Assembly (NCBI RefSeq): GCF_001540865.1
Contig: NC_033629.1
Span: 10,790,733-10,854,732 of the forward strand
Length of the DNA: 64,000 bases
Source: Ananas comosus
Lineage: Eukaryota > Streptophyta > Magnoliopsida > Poales > Bromeliaceae
Direction: 5' to 3'
The notes below the pieces were generated by a model. The model made no database searches and had not been told where the DNA came from. It was given only the letters and a program-made list of their open reading frames with translations. The position numbers were made by a program, and so were the translations under genes. This document shows positions 21,993 to 32,378 of this stretch, in pieces; the stretch's first letter is position 1, and each line of letters opens with the position of its first letter.

Positions 21993-21999
<7 letters not shown>
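21454..21999. mobile_element. Family B foldback MITE, copy 2
   Basis: The outer ends GTTGAGCTAGAATACTATCA and, inverted, GATAGTATTCTAGCTCAACT are nearly perfect. The end palindromes contain CAAACGAACTCCGTTGCC and GGCAACGGAGCCCGTTTGC. The arms pair through GACATCATTTGCCTAATGAT. 546 bp, between GA and TA runs. Confidence 0.87.
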
Positions 22000-22031
<32 letters not shown>

Positions 22032-22109
22032 ATTTGACTTTGGCCGCAAATTTTTGCACAACAAGTAGTGAAAGTTTTCAACCAAAAATAAAATTGAGTA
22101 GTTAGCTTC

Positions 22110-22235
22110 TAACATTAATTTTGCTGGTTCCTACAGTAAGTGACAAAGGGCTTAATAAATAGTATATAAGGTTCTAAGTTCGAAACTTAATTAGTTGTTT
22201 TATATTTTCAGCTAAGTTTATTTAAAAAAAGAATT
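22110..22235 (+). mobile_element. Decayed SINE copy
   Basis: It shares AAGTGACAAAGGGCTTAATA, GTTCTAAGTTCGAAACTTAA and TTTTCAGCTAAGTTTATTTA with the SINE at 20878-21047, and ends in an A-rich tail. The box-B-like site is changed to AAGTTCGAAAC. Confidence 0.6.
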
Positions 22236-22439
22236 ATCTTTTTAAAAAAATATACATATTTTTTTCTTTTTGGCCAATTTGCATAAAAAATTTATAAATT
22301 TTGAGCTTTTACAAAATTGGGCCGCCTTTTTTGATTTTGCAGATTTGTTCAAAATTTTCAGCAAACTGACCAAAATAACCTTATTACTTTCTCTCTCCTC
22401 TTTCTCTCTCCTCTTCTTTTCTCTTATTTATTATTTTTT

Positions 22440-22850
22440 CTCTTGCCCAAGAAAGCAGCGGAGGTAGAGGCCGAGGCGGAAACGGCCCGCCTCACCTCTC
22501 ACCCTCATGCTCTCGCCCTTGCCCTTTCCCTCGCCCACGCACCTCCGACCTTCCTCGCCTCCGACCCCGCCGAGGCCGCACCGCGATCCCTTTTTATTTT
22601 TTTTGCCCCTCTTCGACCCTCCTCCGCCACCTTCCTGGCCCTCGGCGACGATAGTGACGACAAAGCGCCTCTCGCCCTTCCCCACCCTTCTCGTCCTCTC
22701 CCGGCCTCTCCCTCCTCCTCTTCCACCTCCGACGACGACGCATCTTCCCCGACGCCGACACTGTGGAGGTCGCTGCGGTGCGGCAGCCTCGGAGCAGCGG
22801 GTCCTTAGTAGCGTCGTCGCCGGCGTCGTGGCCGTTGGCAGAGAGGGGTG
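22440..22850. other. GC-rich island with low-complexity open frames
   Basis: A sharp GC-rich block in AT-rich surroundings, open in several frames on both strands. Every translation is low complexity (Pro, Ser, Ala, Arg). I recognise no domain, and no frame is clearly favoured. The CT-rich lead-in at 22388-22440 resembles a plant 5' leader. It may be the 5' end of a captured or decayed gene, like the GC blocks in the Helitron-like and J elements. I do not call a protein. Confidence 0.3.
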
Positions 22851-22914
22851 ACCAAAAAAAATTATAGAAGAAGTAAGAAAAAAAATTAAAGATAAAAAAT
22901 TATAGAAAAAGAAA

Positions 22915-23335
22915 GATGAAGACGAAATTGCACCGTTAAAATAAAATTGCACTGTTTTAAAAAATCTTTGCACTATAATGAACATAAGTTGCACTACTTA
23001 AGATGTAAACTGCAGCTTTAAGATGAAAATTACACTCTTTAAACGAAAATTGTACTCTTTGGGAGATATTTACACTATTTCTTTTCTTATTGCACTCTTT
23101 CAGATATAAACTGCATCAATTAAAATGAAAGTTATACTTTTTAAACGAAGGTTAATTCCACTCTTTGAGATATATTTATACTGTTTTTTCTCTTCTTCTA
23201 CCCTTTGAGATGTAAACTGTATCCATTTAAGAGATATTTATATTGTTTCTCCTCTTATTGCACTGTTTCTCCTCTTGTTACACTATTTCTACCCTTGTTA
23301 CACTGTTTCTCCTCTAAAAGTACACCCTTTAAGAC
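22915..23335. repeat. Degenerate tandem array of TTGCAC-TCTTT units
   Basis: About twenty imperfect units of roughly 20 bp follow the theme 'TTGCACT-CTTT-AGAT-TAAA'. The phase drifts and the units become TTACACTGTTTCTCCTCT-like toward the right end. No frame stays open. The origin is unknown. Confidence 0.6.
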
Positions 23336-23810
23336 TCTATGCATTAATTTTTCGTGACTTGAAGAAGTGTCGAGCACAATTTTATGGATTTCCTTTTACA
23401 TTTTTTGTACATAAAACTTTTGGTATAATTTGCTTTATAAGAATCTTTTTTCAAGACAAATATACTATGCATTAATTTTTCGCCCCCCTCAAACTTAAAT
23501 TCTGGTTTCGTCCCGGTTAAAACTTATGCAATGAAAAAACATATAACTGACCTTTCGAATAGTAGTATTCAAATAATACTTCTGTAAAATCTAGTCGGCG
23601 ATGAGTGCCCTCAATCTTAGTAATTAGAAAGACAAAAGTTTGATAAGTTTGACAAATGAAGAGTCAGAATCAACTTCCACCTGGTACTTTTGAAAATGAG
23701 CCAGCATGTTTAAATTAATAATATTTTAAATTACTCTCTTTTTATCAAAAATTGCAATTTTGATTCATGTAATTGGAAGTCTCGACTCGTACACAAACCT
23801 CAGAGCAGAA

Positions 23811-23965
23811 TTGAGTTAGAATACTTTTAAAATTATCGAGGTTTTGGTATATACGTTTCATTGCCGATGAGAGGAATTTGAATCAACAATCAAGATTATT
23901 AAACATAATCTAAAAAATTTATTTGAACTTTTTAAGAACTAAACTTTGTAAATTTTTTCACTATA
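23811..23965. mobile_element. Family A/B MITE, left-arm fragment
   Basis: It reads GAGTTAGAATACTTTTAAAA, then a block like CAATCAAGATTATTAAACAT, then a TTTTTAAGAACTAAACTTTG arm. This matches the left arm layout of the long foldbacks but is strongly diverged. The right half is missing. Confidence 0.45.
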
Positions 23966-25128
23966 TGGCTATAGTTTTTTTTTTTTTTGCTAAAAAATAT
24001 CACCACACAACTACAAATAGCTTTCACCTGCAACAAATTAATTAAGCACATCAACTCTGAAGAAATTATACAGTGAAAAAAAAAAGGATAAAAAAAAAAA
24101 AAAAAAAAAAAGAAAAAAAAAACTGTGCAGGATTATTTAGTGGTGTTAACGGGCCGGGCCACTTGCGAGGGGGCCCAAGAAGCCCAACCTTTAAAGATGT
24201 AAACAAAGGAAAAAAATCCAGATCCAATATTCCGTGGAGGGATCGCAAATATCCGAATCCAAGTCAAAACCCGATTAGATAATAGTAAGAATTAACAAAA
24301 AAAGTAAAAATATTTAAAACTTCAACTATCATCCGTTTTGATGTAACTAACTAATCTTTAAAAAAATTCAATTTTATTACTTAACATTTTCATTCATTTC
24401 GATTCTGACTCAAGTGGCGAACCAAATATAATGAGGTAATGAATCATCCTGATTTCATTTTCAGCTTATTCTCATTCCGATTTCGATACTGATTCCGATT
24501 TCAAACTAAACACACTTAAATGTAGCTAAAATACATAATTTTTTTTTTGTAAATACTCATTTTTTATTTTTTCTTCTGACTTTTAAAAATGTGAAGTATA
24601 TGAATATTTTTATATTTACATTGTTAGAGAACGGTATTTAAATATTTTTATATTTAACAAAAATCTATATTTTATCCTTTTAAAATTATAAGTTGATACA
24701 TTTAATCCCCTTCCGTCAAAATTTCTCACTATTCTATCCATTTCTTATAAGTTATACCAAAATTATTCTTGAAAATAACATAACTATATTAAAATTTTAT
24801 TTTTTTTATTAATCATTTTGCCATCTCTATTAACACAGTAACCCTCTAGAAATAATTGTAAAACTTTAAAAAGACAAAATATAAATTTTTAAAATAAAAA
24901 ATTAATATTTATAGAAAAATATTTGTATTTTTAGCCCCAAAACAACAATTCAATGTGTTGATACGAACCCATAATTTTGTGTAGCATATGCATTGTGCAT
25001 GCGTAACCGGAGCCAACTTGATTGAAGATATAATCTAGATCTGTCCTTGATTTGACATTTGGAAAAAAAAAAAAACAAAACAAATATGTATTAAATATAA
25101 ATTGGAAATCGAAATTTTATGTACTTAG
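23966..25128. other. Intergenic, AT-rich
   Basis: No gene. Poly-A patches lie at 24077-24121, and a GGGCCGGGCCACTTGCGAGG patch near 24150 may be part of an old LTR or MITE. Nothing coding can be supported. Confidence 0.45.
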
Positions 25129-25662
25129 TGTTGGAGAAAATTCAATAATTTCTCAATTACTTTTATTATTCTTTTATTTATTTAATTTATTTATTATTTA
25201 ATTTATTATGTTTTAAATTATTAATCGAAGATTTTTGCAGACGTTTTGTTTTGCGCGTCGTGCGCACCGGCTCTCTGCGCACTCCACTCGCACGTTCGCG
25301 CGTCCGACGCGCGGACGTTTCGAGAAGAACGTTGGAGGTCCAACGTTCTAATTATGTCATCACATATATGATGAAGTGCAACTGTAGCTCTCCCAGTTGG
25401 AAAAAAGGGGGGCAAGAGAGCTTTTGACTGACAGAATAGTTTTCTCAAGAATTAATTTTAATTTTTCCTTTATTAATCTCATCCACTCCATTTAATCGTT
25501 TTTATCGCTGGGTGTTGAAAGAGTCTCCGTCAACCTCCCTCACGATCGTGCTCACAGTAGGAGGAATTCCGGTTGTACCTTGGGGCGGTGTTTCCGGTTA
25601 ATCCCGCACGTAAGGACGGGACCAAGCTTAAGTATTTTGAACCCGTGACTTTGGGCTCAACA
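25129..25662. mobile_element. Candidate solo LTR
   Basis: The segment begins TGTTGGAGAAAATT and ends GGGCTCAACA, giving TG...CA with a TGTTG/CAACA inverted end like the copia LTR at 3873-4466. It contains a GC-rich core at 25240-25320. The flanks (CTTAG and AGTTA) are not a clear duplication, so either the ends or the identification may be wrong. Confidence 0.4.
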
Positions 25663-26092
25663 AGTTATTAGGATTAGCACGCCACAAATAAGGGAGCCAT
25701 AGACTCTCTGGGATGCAAGATCCCCTAGGTCGTAGGCAATGCTTAACTTAGCTAATTGGCTACTTATGTGTAAGTTCAAAAAGCGAGGTAAAGTTAAAGG
25801 TACTGAAACTAACTGCAATGTAAGAATAATCCAAGGTTTATCCACAGATTTTACTCTTCAAAATATGAGGAGTTTTCTTTTTTGTGATTCATAGCTTGTG
25901 CTTCATAAACTGGTCAATTTTTTTTTCTTTTTTTTTTGTTATTATTATTATTATTTTCTTTTTTTGTGTGTGTGTGGAACTTATGAATGGGTCAATTTGG
26001 GGAGAACAAGATGGACTTGTGCATCTGAGAAAGAAACAGGGAGAGTTCTCTGCATATGGCAAGCAATGTCCAGTGTCCACAGCTGTGGCATC

Positions 26093-26167
26093 ATCATCAT
26101 CATCATCATCATCATGGCTAATTCCATGCATGTAGGCATCATCATCATGGCTAATTCCATGCATGTG
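26093..26167. repeat. (ATC)n microsatellite and short tandem duplication
   Basis: A run of CATCAT, then two copies of CATCATGGCTAATTCCATGC followed by ATGTGGGC-like spacers. Confidence 0.8.
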
Positions 26168-26301
26168 GGCATCAACTTGCTCCACTGACTCACAAGTTGG
26201 ATCTTCTTCTTAGGTTCCTCATACAGTGATCCAAATTTTATCATAATGATCGAGTGATGCTTCCGCAGAAGTGCTGTTGACAAATACTAAAGATTTTTTT
26301 T

Positions 26302-26382
26302 TTTTACATCTTTTGGTTTCAAAGCCAAACGATTCGNTTTTTTTGTTTACATCTTTTGGTTTCAAAGCCAAACGATTCGTTT
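26302..26382. repeat. Tandem 35-bp duplication around an unresolved base
   Basis: TTTACATCTTTTGGTTTCAA then AGCCAAACGATTCG occurs twice in direct order, separated by an N at 26337 and a T run. An exact repeat astride an N usually marks a closed assembly gap rather than biology. Confidence 0.75.
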
Positions 26383-27365
26383 TTGCGGCACCAAATCTTC
26401 AGATTTTACTAACTAGCTAGCTTGAGTACAGTTTCTGTGGAAGTGCTGCTCGGGCTAGTTGCTAGTTATATCAGACGAGCTGACGAGTCAGATTTGATTT
26501 TCTTATATTATGTTATATTATAGTAGAGTAAAAGCAGAAACTCTAAACTAACTCATTTCAGTCTCCCGTAACTTTTAGACTTTTTTGATTTGTTAAAATT
26601 TTGTCAATCACTTTTTGAAGATAAACAAAACTTTGATATTTTTGGACCCCTTTGATAAGATTTTTTTGGGTAGCACTGTCACAAGTGGGAGTAGGTAGGG
26701 TGCCACTGAAATGGACTTATAATGATGCCATGGTAATCTACTAGCAAGGAAATGAAAGAGAGATGCTATTGACTTGGTGTGATCACATCAATAAAAAACA
26801 GCATGAGAGAATTATTTTGTGCATAGAATAATGGGAAAAATAACTCAAAAAGGATAAGGGGATGTTCGGTTCCTCAGAAAATTCTCAAAACTTATTTTTC
26901 AAAAAAAAAAATTATCAAAGATATTTCTTTTCGTAGTTTTTATTTTTCAAATAAAAATTTTAGAAAATGAAAATGAGACTTTTTCCAAAAAATTACTTTT
27001 TCTAAGAATTAAATGAGCGGAATATATTTTTTTGGCTAGGAAACTATATTCTAAGATATTTTTTTTTAGAAAACTAAAAACTACCTTGTGTTCCATTAAG
27101 GAGGAGTAAAGAGAATCAACGATATATATTTAAAAAATTATTATAAACAAATTCAAAAACTTTCTATCTAATAGTTTGATATTATTTTTACCATCTAATA
27201 ATTCGAATTATAATAATTTACTATCTTATGATTATTATTTTGATTACTCATCGACATCTTTTATCCAAATGATATAAAAATTGAGATGTAACAATCACAT
27301 CGCTCAATAACCTATCAAAATAAAACAAAAGATTATGCAATAAAAAAATTCTAAAATATTTTAGT
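26383..27365. other. Intergenic, AT-rich with decayed foldback
   Basis: 26868-27110 resembles the GGTTCTTCAGAAA foldback at 20281-20755. No gene is supported elsewhere. Confidence 0.4.
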
Positions 27366-27763
27366 CTATCTATCTACAAAAAATGTTACATTTAAGTACC
27401 CACTTTTTTATCTTTTACGATGCTTAAAAACGTCCCAATATATTCCAACGTCACTTTTAGAAGCATCGGTCAAAGCGTCGGCAAATGAAAAGTCACCACG
27501 CATATATTGACGTTTATCGCAAGCGTCGGTAAAATATATTATGATACTTTATAGTGTCAGAATTTTTAAAATCTTGACGCTTTAAAACGTCGAAAAATTA
27601 AAAATAATAATAAAATTTATTATTATTTAATAAATTGTTTGATATCATATGATGACGCTTTTTGAAGCGTCGGTATTTTTTATATTATAAAAACACTTGG
27701 AGACACTTACCCTAAGCATAGTCTAAAAGGCGTCCTTATATTAAATTTTTTTTTTGTAGTATG
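27366..27763. mobile_element. CACTA-like non-autonomous element
   Basis: The right end is TTTTTTTTTGTAGTA, close to the inverted CACTACAAAAA terminus of CACTA elements. The left end has CTACAAAAAATG. Between them are dispersed subterminal motifs GACGCTT, AAGCGTCGG and AACGTCGAAA in both orientations, as expected for transposase-binding repeats. The outer CA is degenerate at both ends. No open frame. Confidence 0.5.
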
Positions 27764-28600
27764 CATCCGTCACATGCTGGATTTTCACGTTAATTTAACG
27801 GTGTATGTAATATAACGATTGGCCAAACTAGAAATGATATATAGGACATTAAAATACTACAATGTATGTTACGAGAAATAAAATAAATAAGGATGTACTT
27901 ATGGGTAGCAGCCCACTATTTGCGAGCCAGTTCTTGTTCGGCTCAATAATAACTTAAATACATATATTTTATATTTATATAATTTATATAATTTATATTT
28001 ATATATATAAATAATTAATTATATATATAATATAATTTTTATTATTTAATTTTTACTCCAATCTAAATATAATATCAGATCAATTATAAAAAGGCTCACT
28101 ATATGTAAAGTTCCAACAATTAGATGAAAATACAATGAATAAAATTTTATAAATTTATTATATATATATATATTATTAATTATTTTAATTTGTTGTTTAT
28201 AAGTCAGTTGGTGTTCAACTCGTTAATAAGCGAGCCGAACACGAAATGAATTTTTCGGCTTCATACTTTAACAAACCAGATTGATCCCAGCTCGCTTGTG
28301 TTTGGCTCATTCATGTCCGATCGTTGACGCTAATCAGTAATTTCAAAAGCTCGAGCTGTTAGAAATACACAACCAATTCATTTAAAGTGTACAGATACTG
28401 CGCCCACAGGTCTCAATTGTGACTCGGCCCATCCGAACTCACGCCATTTTGAACATAACTCGACCTATCTAGTCTCACGCCATTTCAAATGTAACTCGGC
28501 CCAACTCGGCCTTCCATCATAAGGCAGGACGCTGACCCACTTAGTCCAACAATTCACACCCCCTAGATGTACTAAAGTTTGATATTTAAAATTATCCAAA
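27764..28600. other. Intergenic upstream of PMEI gene
   Basis: AT-rich, with a repeat-like patch at 27905-28340 (TTGTTCGGCTCAATAA...CAGCTCGCTTGTGTTTGGCTC) that may be an old LTR fragment. Two imperfect copies of CTCACGCCATTT followed by TAACTCG lie at 28438-28500. Confidence 0.4.
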
Positions 28601-28625
28601 AAATATATATGAAATGACCAAATTA

Positions 28626-28631
28626 TCCTCG

Positions 28632-28705
<74 letters not shown>

Positions 28706-28706
28706 G
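28626..28706 (+). repeat. (CT)n(TA)n tract in the PMEI promoter/leader
   Basis: About 54 bases of CT followed by about 27 of TA, roughly 100 bp before the start codon. The TA tract could serve as the TATA element. Length changes here would alter the core promoter. Confidence 0.8.
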
Positions 28707-28807
28707 AAGCCCCATTTCTCTCATCCAAAGTACACAAAACACAAATCTCCCTGCTTCTGCTTTTCCCTGAAGCACTTTTCCCGGCCCCCAAATCTAAATC
28801 CTCGGAA

Positions 28808-29427
28808 ATGGCATGTGATAGTACAACAGCAGCAACAAGGACCACTCCACTCCTCATCCTCGTACTCCTTTTCTGCACCGATATCAAAGTATGCGCTGGC
28901 ATAAGAGTCGGCAGGGGAGTCCAAGCCGGCGCCCAGTTCATCCGGGACTCGTGCCGCGCCACCGAATACCCGGCGCTGTGCCTCCGGACCCTCGCCGCCC
29001 ACGCGGCGGCCGTCGGGACCAGCCCGCTGCTGCTGGCCCGCGCCTCGACGGCGCGCGGTCGGCATCGTCCGCCGTGTCGGCGATGGCCGCCGGCGGCGGC
29101 ATGAGCCGGGGGGAGGCGGCCGCCGTGCGCGACTGCGTCGACATGCTGGGGGACGCTGCCGACGAGCTCAGAGAGTCCGCGGAGGAGATGGAGCGCATGA
29201 AAGAAGGCCGCGGCAGCGGCACGCAGGAGGCGGAAAGGTTCGAGATCAGTAACGTGCAGACATGGGTGAGCGCCGCGCTCACGAACGACGACACCTGCTT
29301 GGAGGGGTTCGGCGGCGATCTCCCAAGCAGTGTCAGTGAATTAGTCCGTAGTCAAGTTGTGAACGTCGCGCAGCTGACTAGTAACGCTTTATTTTTCATC
29401 AATAAGTTGGCTTCTTTCGAACCGTAA
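28808..29427 (+). pseudogene. Pectin methylesterase/invertase inhibitor domain gene with one-base frameshift
   Basis: The first frame starts MACDSTTAATRTTP with a signal-peptide-like hydrophobic stretch at residues 14-23. It continues through FIRDSCRATEYPALCLRTL, which holds the first conserved Cys pair (C49, C58) of the PMEI fold. Near 29045-29070 the homology moves to another frame: ARSASSAVSAMAAGGGMSRG, then AAVRDCVDML (third Cys), QTWVSAALTNDDTCLEGF (fourth Cys) and a C-terminal helix ending LASFEP. The whole span is 620 bp, one short of 207 codons, so one lost base explains it. Members are secreted, about 200 residues, and inhibit cell-wall pectin methylesterase or invertase. Either the gene is recently dead or the base is an assembly error. 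The partner enzyme cannot be predicted. Confidence 0.85.
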
Positions 29428-29761
29428 TTTTGATAATGCAGTGGTTAAAAATATTATTTTTATATTACTAACGGTCTAGAAAAATTAAAAATACTTGTAA
29501 TTTTTTTTCTTTCAATATTTTAAAATTGCAATTGTAGTTTGCCAGCATATTTTTTCCATAACAATTGCAACTGTAATTTAATAATATTAAAAATAAAAAA
29601 ACTTAAATATTTTATATTTTTTATAATATAAAAATAAAATTTTTAGGCGTCACCGAATTAGGCCAAGTACAGTTAGTGGGGCCCTGAATTCGCGGATGCT
29701 CCGAATTTGTAGCACCTTGGTTTGAAGCAAAATACACTCCCTAGGGGGCTTTATAGTTAAT

Positions 29762-29822
<61 letters not shown>

Positions 29823-30269
29823 TTGCATTAAAGATGGGAATTTTTACAAATTTCCAATGTATTTATATGTCCCAGTTTGTAAGGAGTGAATGTTGTTGGA
29901 TGTTGTAGTTTATTCCAAAAAAAAAAAAAGAAAAAAGAAAAGGAAAGTGCTTTATCTAAAATGGTTAATACAAGATTATTTTGATAATATCGAGACTAAA
30001 AATATTACTTTTATATTATAAAATATTTATAATTTTTAAAAATATTTTTAATATTTTAAAATTATGATTATAAACGCTACAGGATAAGCATGTGGTGGCT
30101 GTTCATAATTGTAACCATATTTTTATTATAGTATTAAAAAAAGATTAAAAGTACTCTTAGGTGAATAAAAAAAGTTTCCCAGTAATATCTCCTTTCCAAG
30201 ATGAGTTGAACGCATGCTTTGTTAGGAATTGATTTGTGAATAATCCCACATTAAATAATTAAGAAGAGA
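29428..30269. other. PMEI 3' flank and AT-rich intergenic
   Basis: A long TA tract lies at 29768-29822. Two related blocks (29430-29640 and 29985-30150) both read 'AATATT-TTTTATATT-CTA-AAATTTTTAAAA', and the same theme recurs at 46600-46700. This suggests a dispersed AT-rich repeat. No gene. Confidence 0.5.
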
Positions 30270-30278
30270 TTAAATAAT

Positions 30279-30821
30279 GAGTCCGGCTACTATGCTATCG
30301 GTAGTACGGAGCGCTCCGTGGTACCAAGTTGTTTTCAATGATACGGCTTCCAAATCGACGATCGGCTCCGTTAAACTTGATCTGCACTATTGAAAGTATT
30401 TGGAAACTAAATTTCAGATTTTTTCAACATCATTTGACTAGTGATCAAAAGGTCTCAAAATTGACAATTTTAATGGCCGATGTTGTGTGTTTGTGAGTTT
30501 AACGGTGTAAAACAATCCAAATGCGATGAAAATTTTATAGAAAATTCTTTTCACTATTTAGAGTAAGATCAGTATATCTCATCTTGAATTTAAATCTTTT
30601 ATCATCATTTTTCATGAGATTTTTATTTTCAGCTGTTCAATTTTAGATTACTTGTTTGATAGGTAAATGATATCGAAAAATTATGAAATTTAGTTTCTAA
30701 ATGCTTTCAATAGTGTAGATCAAGTCTAATGGAGCCGATCGTCGATTTGAAAGCCGCATCATCGAAAACAATTTGGTAGCACAGAGCGCTCCGTGCTACT
30801 GATAGTATAATAGCCTAGTTC
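30279..30821. mobile_element. Family A foldback MITE with perfect 9-bp target duplication
   Basis: The element runs from GAGTCCGGCTACTATGC to GTATAATAGCCTAGTTC. It is flanked on both sides by TTAAATAAT (30270-30278 and 30822-30830). A 9-bp duplication with long inverted arms indicates a Mutator-type non-autonomous element. The near-palindromes have core GGAGCGCTCC (left GTACGGAGCGCTCCGTGGTAC, right GCACAGAGCGCTCCGTGC). The arms pair through CAAATCGACGATCGGCTCC. This is the only clear copy outside a TA microsatellite, so it defines the true ends. Confidence 0.92.
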
Positions 30822-30831
30822 TTAAATAATT

Positions 30832-32215
30832 ATTATTATATAGTGATGGATAATTTTACTCCAGTAGAGAGAAATTTAGCTTCTTTCTCGTTTTATTGTT
30901 TCTTTTTTTTCATCTTGGCCCTCTATAGCATGTTATCCAGCTCGTACGTTTTATTAAAAATATAAAGTAACTAGATCTCGAGCTTAGAATCTCATATACC
31001 AAGTTTTTTACCATCTGTGATAGAAACAATCACTAAAAATATGGATTGTTAGATATATAAATTGATTAAATTCTCCCTGCGTGTGGTTGTTACAGATGTT
31101 GAATCAAGTAGGGTTAGTGAGTTTTAAGGGTGGCAGAACAATTATATGAGAAGTTAGGAAATCGATATGACAGGACATATAATCAGTTTTGAAAGTTCAA
31201 ATGTGAAATCCTAGAACCTAGGATGCAAATGGATGCAGGATGGTAGAGATCTCATCCCCATCCGTGCCAAATAGGACGATAAGTGAAAGTCAAAAATAAA
31301 AAAGATAATAATAATTTGTCTCAAATCTTCATCTCGATCCACAAAAGAAATGGAGAGGAATGTAGGAGACTCTTTTCTTCTTTTGATTTACTCCAATTTG
31401 TAAAAATTTTGCTACTGTTCGGGCCTGCCTCGATCCGTCGAGAAAACGGCATTGGAGGCCGGAGACAATTCTCGCCCTTAGATCTGTGTCATTTGCATCA
31501 TTTAATACGACCTTTAATATTTCATCCAAAGCCATAAATATTCTAGTAATCACATCAATTTTTTTATTTTTACTAAAAACTATTTAAATATTTATCAATC
31601 CTAAAATAAGGGGTGTAAGATCTACACCCTTTCTTTGGGTGTACAAAAAGTATTTTTCTTAACGAGCAATGAGTTTTTCATAGAGTAAATTGCACTATAT
31701 CTACTGAACTTTCAATCAACTTTCAGTTTGGTTCTCGAACTTTAAAATTCTACCATGTGGCCTTTCAATAATTTTCCAATTTATTTGCTAAATTTTCAAC
31801 AATATATCATTTTGGTCCTTAAATAAAGCATAAACCTAATTCATCTATATGCTCATACACTATAAAGAATTCCCAACTCAATGAGAAATGTGCAGATATG
31901 TTGCAAATAGGTAATAATTTGCCCTCCAGTATTAAATGTGCAGAGGACCAAATTAAAACTTTTTTAAGAATCTAAAGATTACACACCATGGAATAGAACA
32001 AGACCGAAAGTTTAGGGACTAATGATGCAATTTTTTTTTTTTTTAAGAATGGTAGCAAGTTATCTGTTCACTCATTTTTTAAGAAAAATAAATTCAACTA
32101 AAAATATAAAGTAATTAGATTTCGAACTTAAAATTTTGGATATTTATCATCAAATTCTTTACCACCTGCGGTGGGAAACCAAGTAATTTATGGGAAAGAT
32201 AGAAGGAAGAAAGGG
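30832..32215. other. Intergenic, decayed repeats
   Basis: Inverted SINE-like remnants lie at about 30950-31030 and 32083-32180 (TATAAAGTAACTAGATCTCG and similar). A weak foldback at 31683-32040 begins AGTAAATTGCACTATATCTA and ends in AAAGTTTAGGGACTAATGAT then GCAATTT. An open minus-strand frame at 31329-31553 has no family I recognise. Confidence 0.4.
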
Positions 32216-32279
32216 AGAAAACAGCAGATAGATTAAGAAAGAAGCTTCTTCCCCTCTTACTTTGTTTCTTCTTCACAAC

Positions 32280-32327
32280 ATGGAATCCCTTTTGTTACAC
32301 TCTAGGGTAAGGCACTATTTCACAAAC

Positions 32328-32378
<51 letters not shown>

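Noticed and set aside
22443..22850. Proteins from the GC-rich island
   Set aside because: Several overlapping frames on both strands are equally open and low complexity, and no domain or splice evidence chooses one.
25898..26283. His/Asp/Met-rich open frames near 26100
   Set aside because: They come from the (ATC)n microsatellite read in different frames.
31329..31553. Minus-strand 74-residue frame
   Set aside because: No recognisable family, no upstream promoter or splice support, and it lies among decayed repeats.
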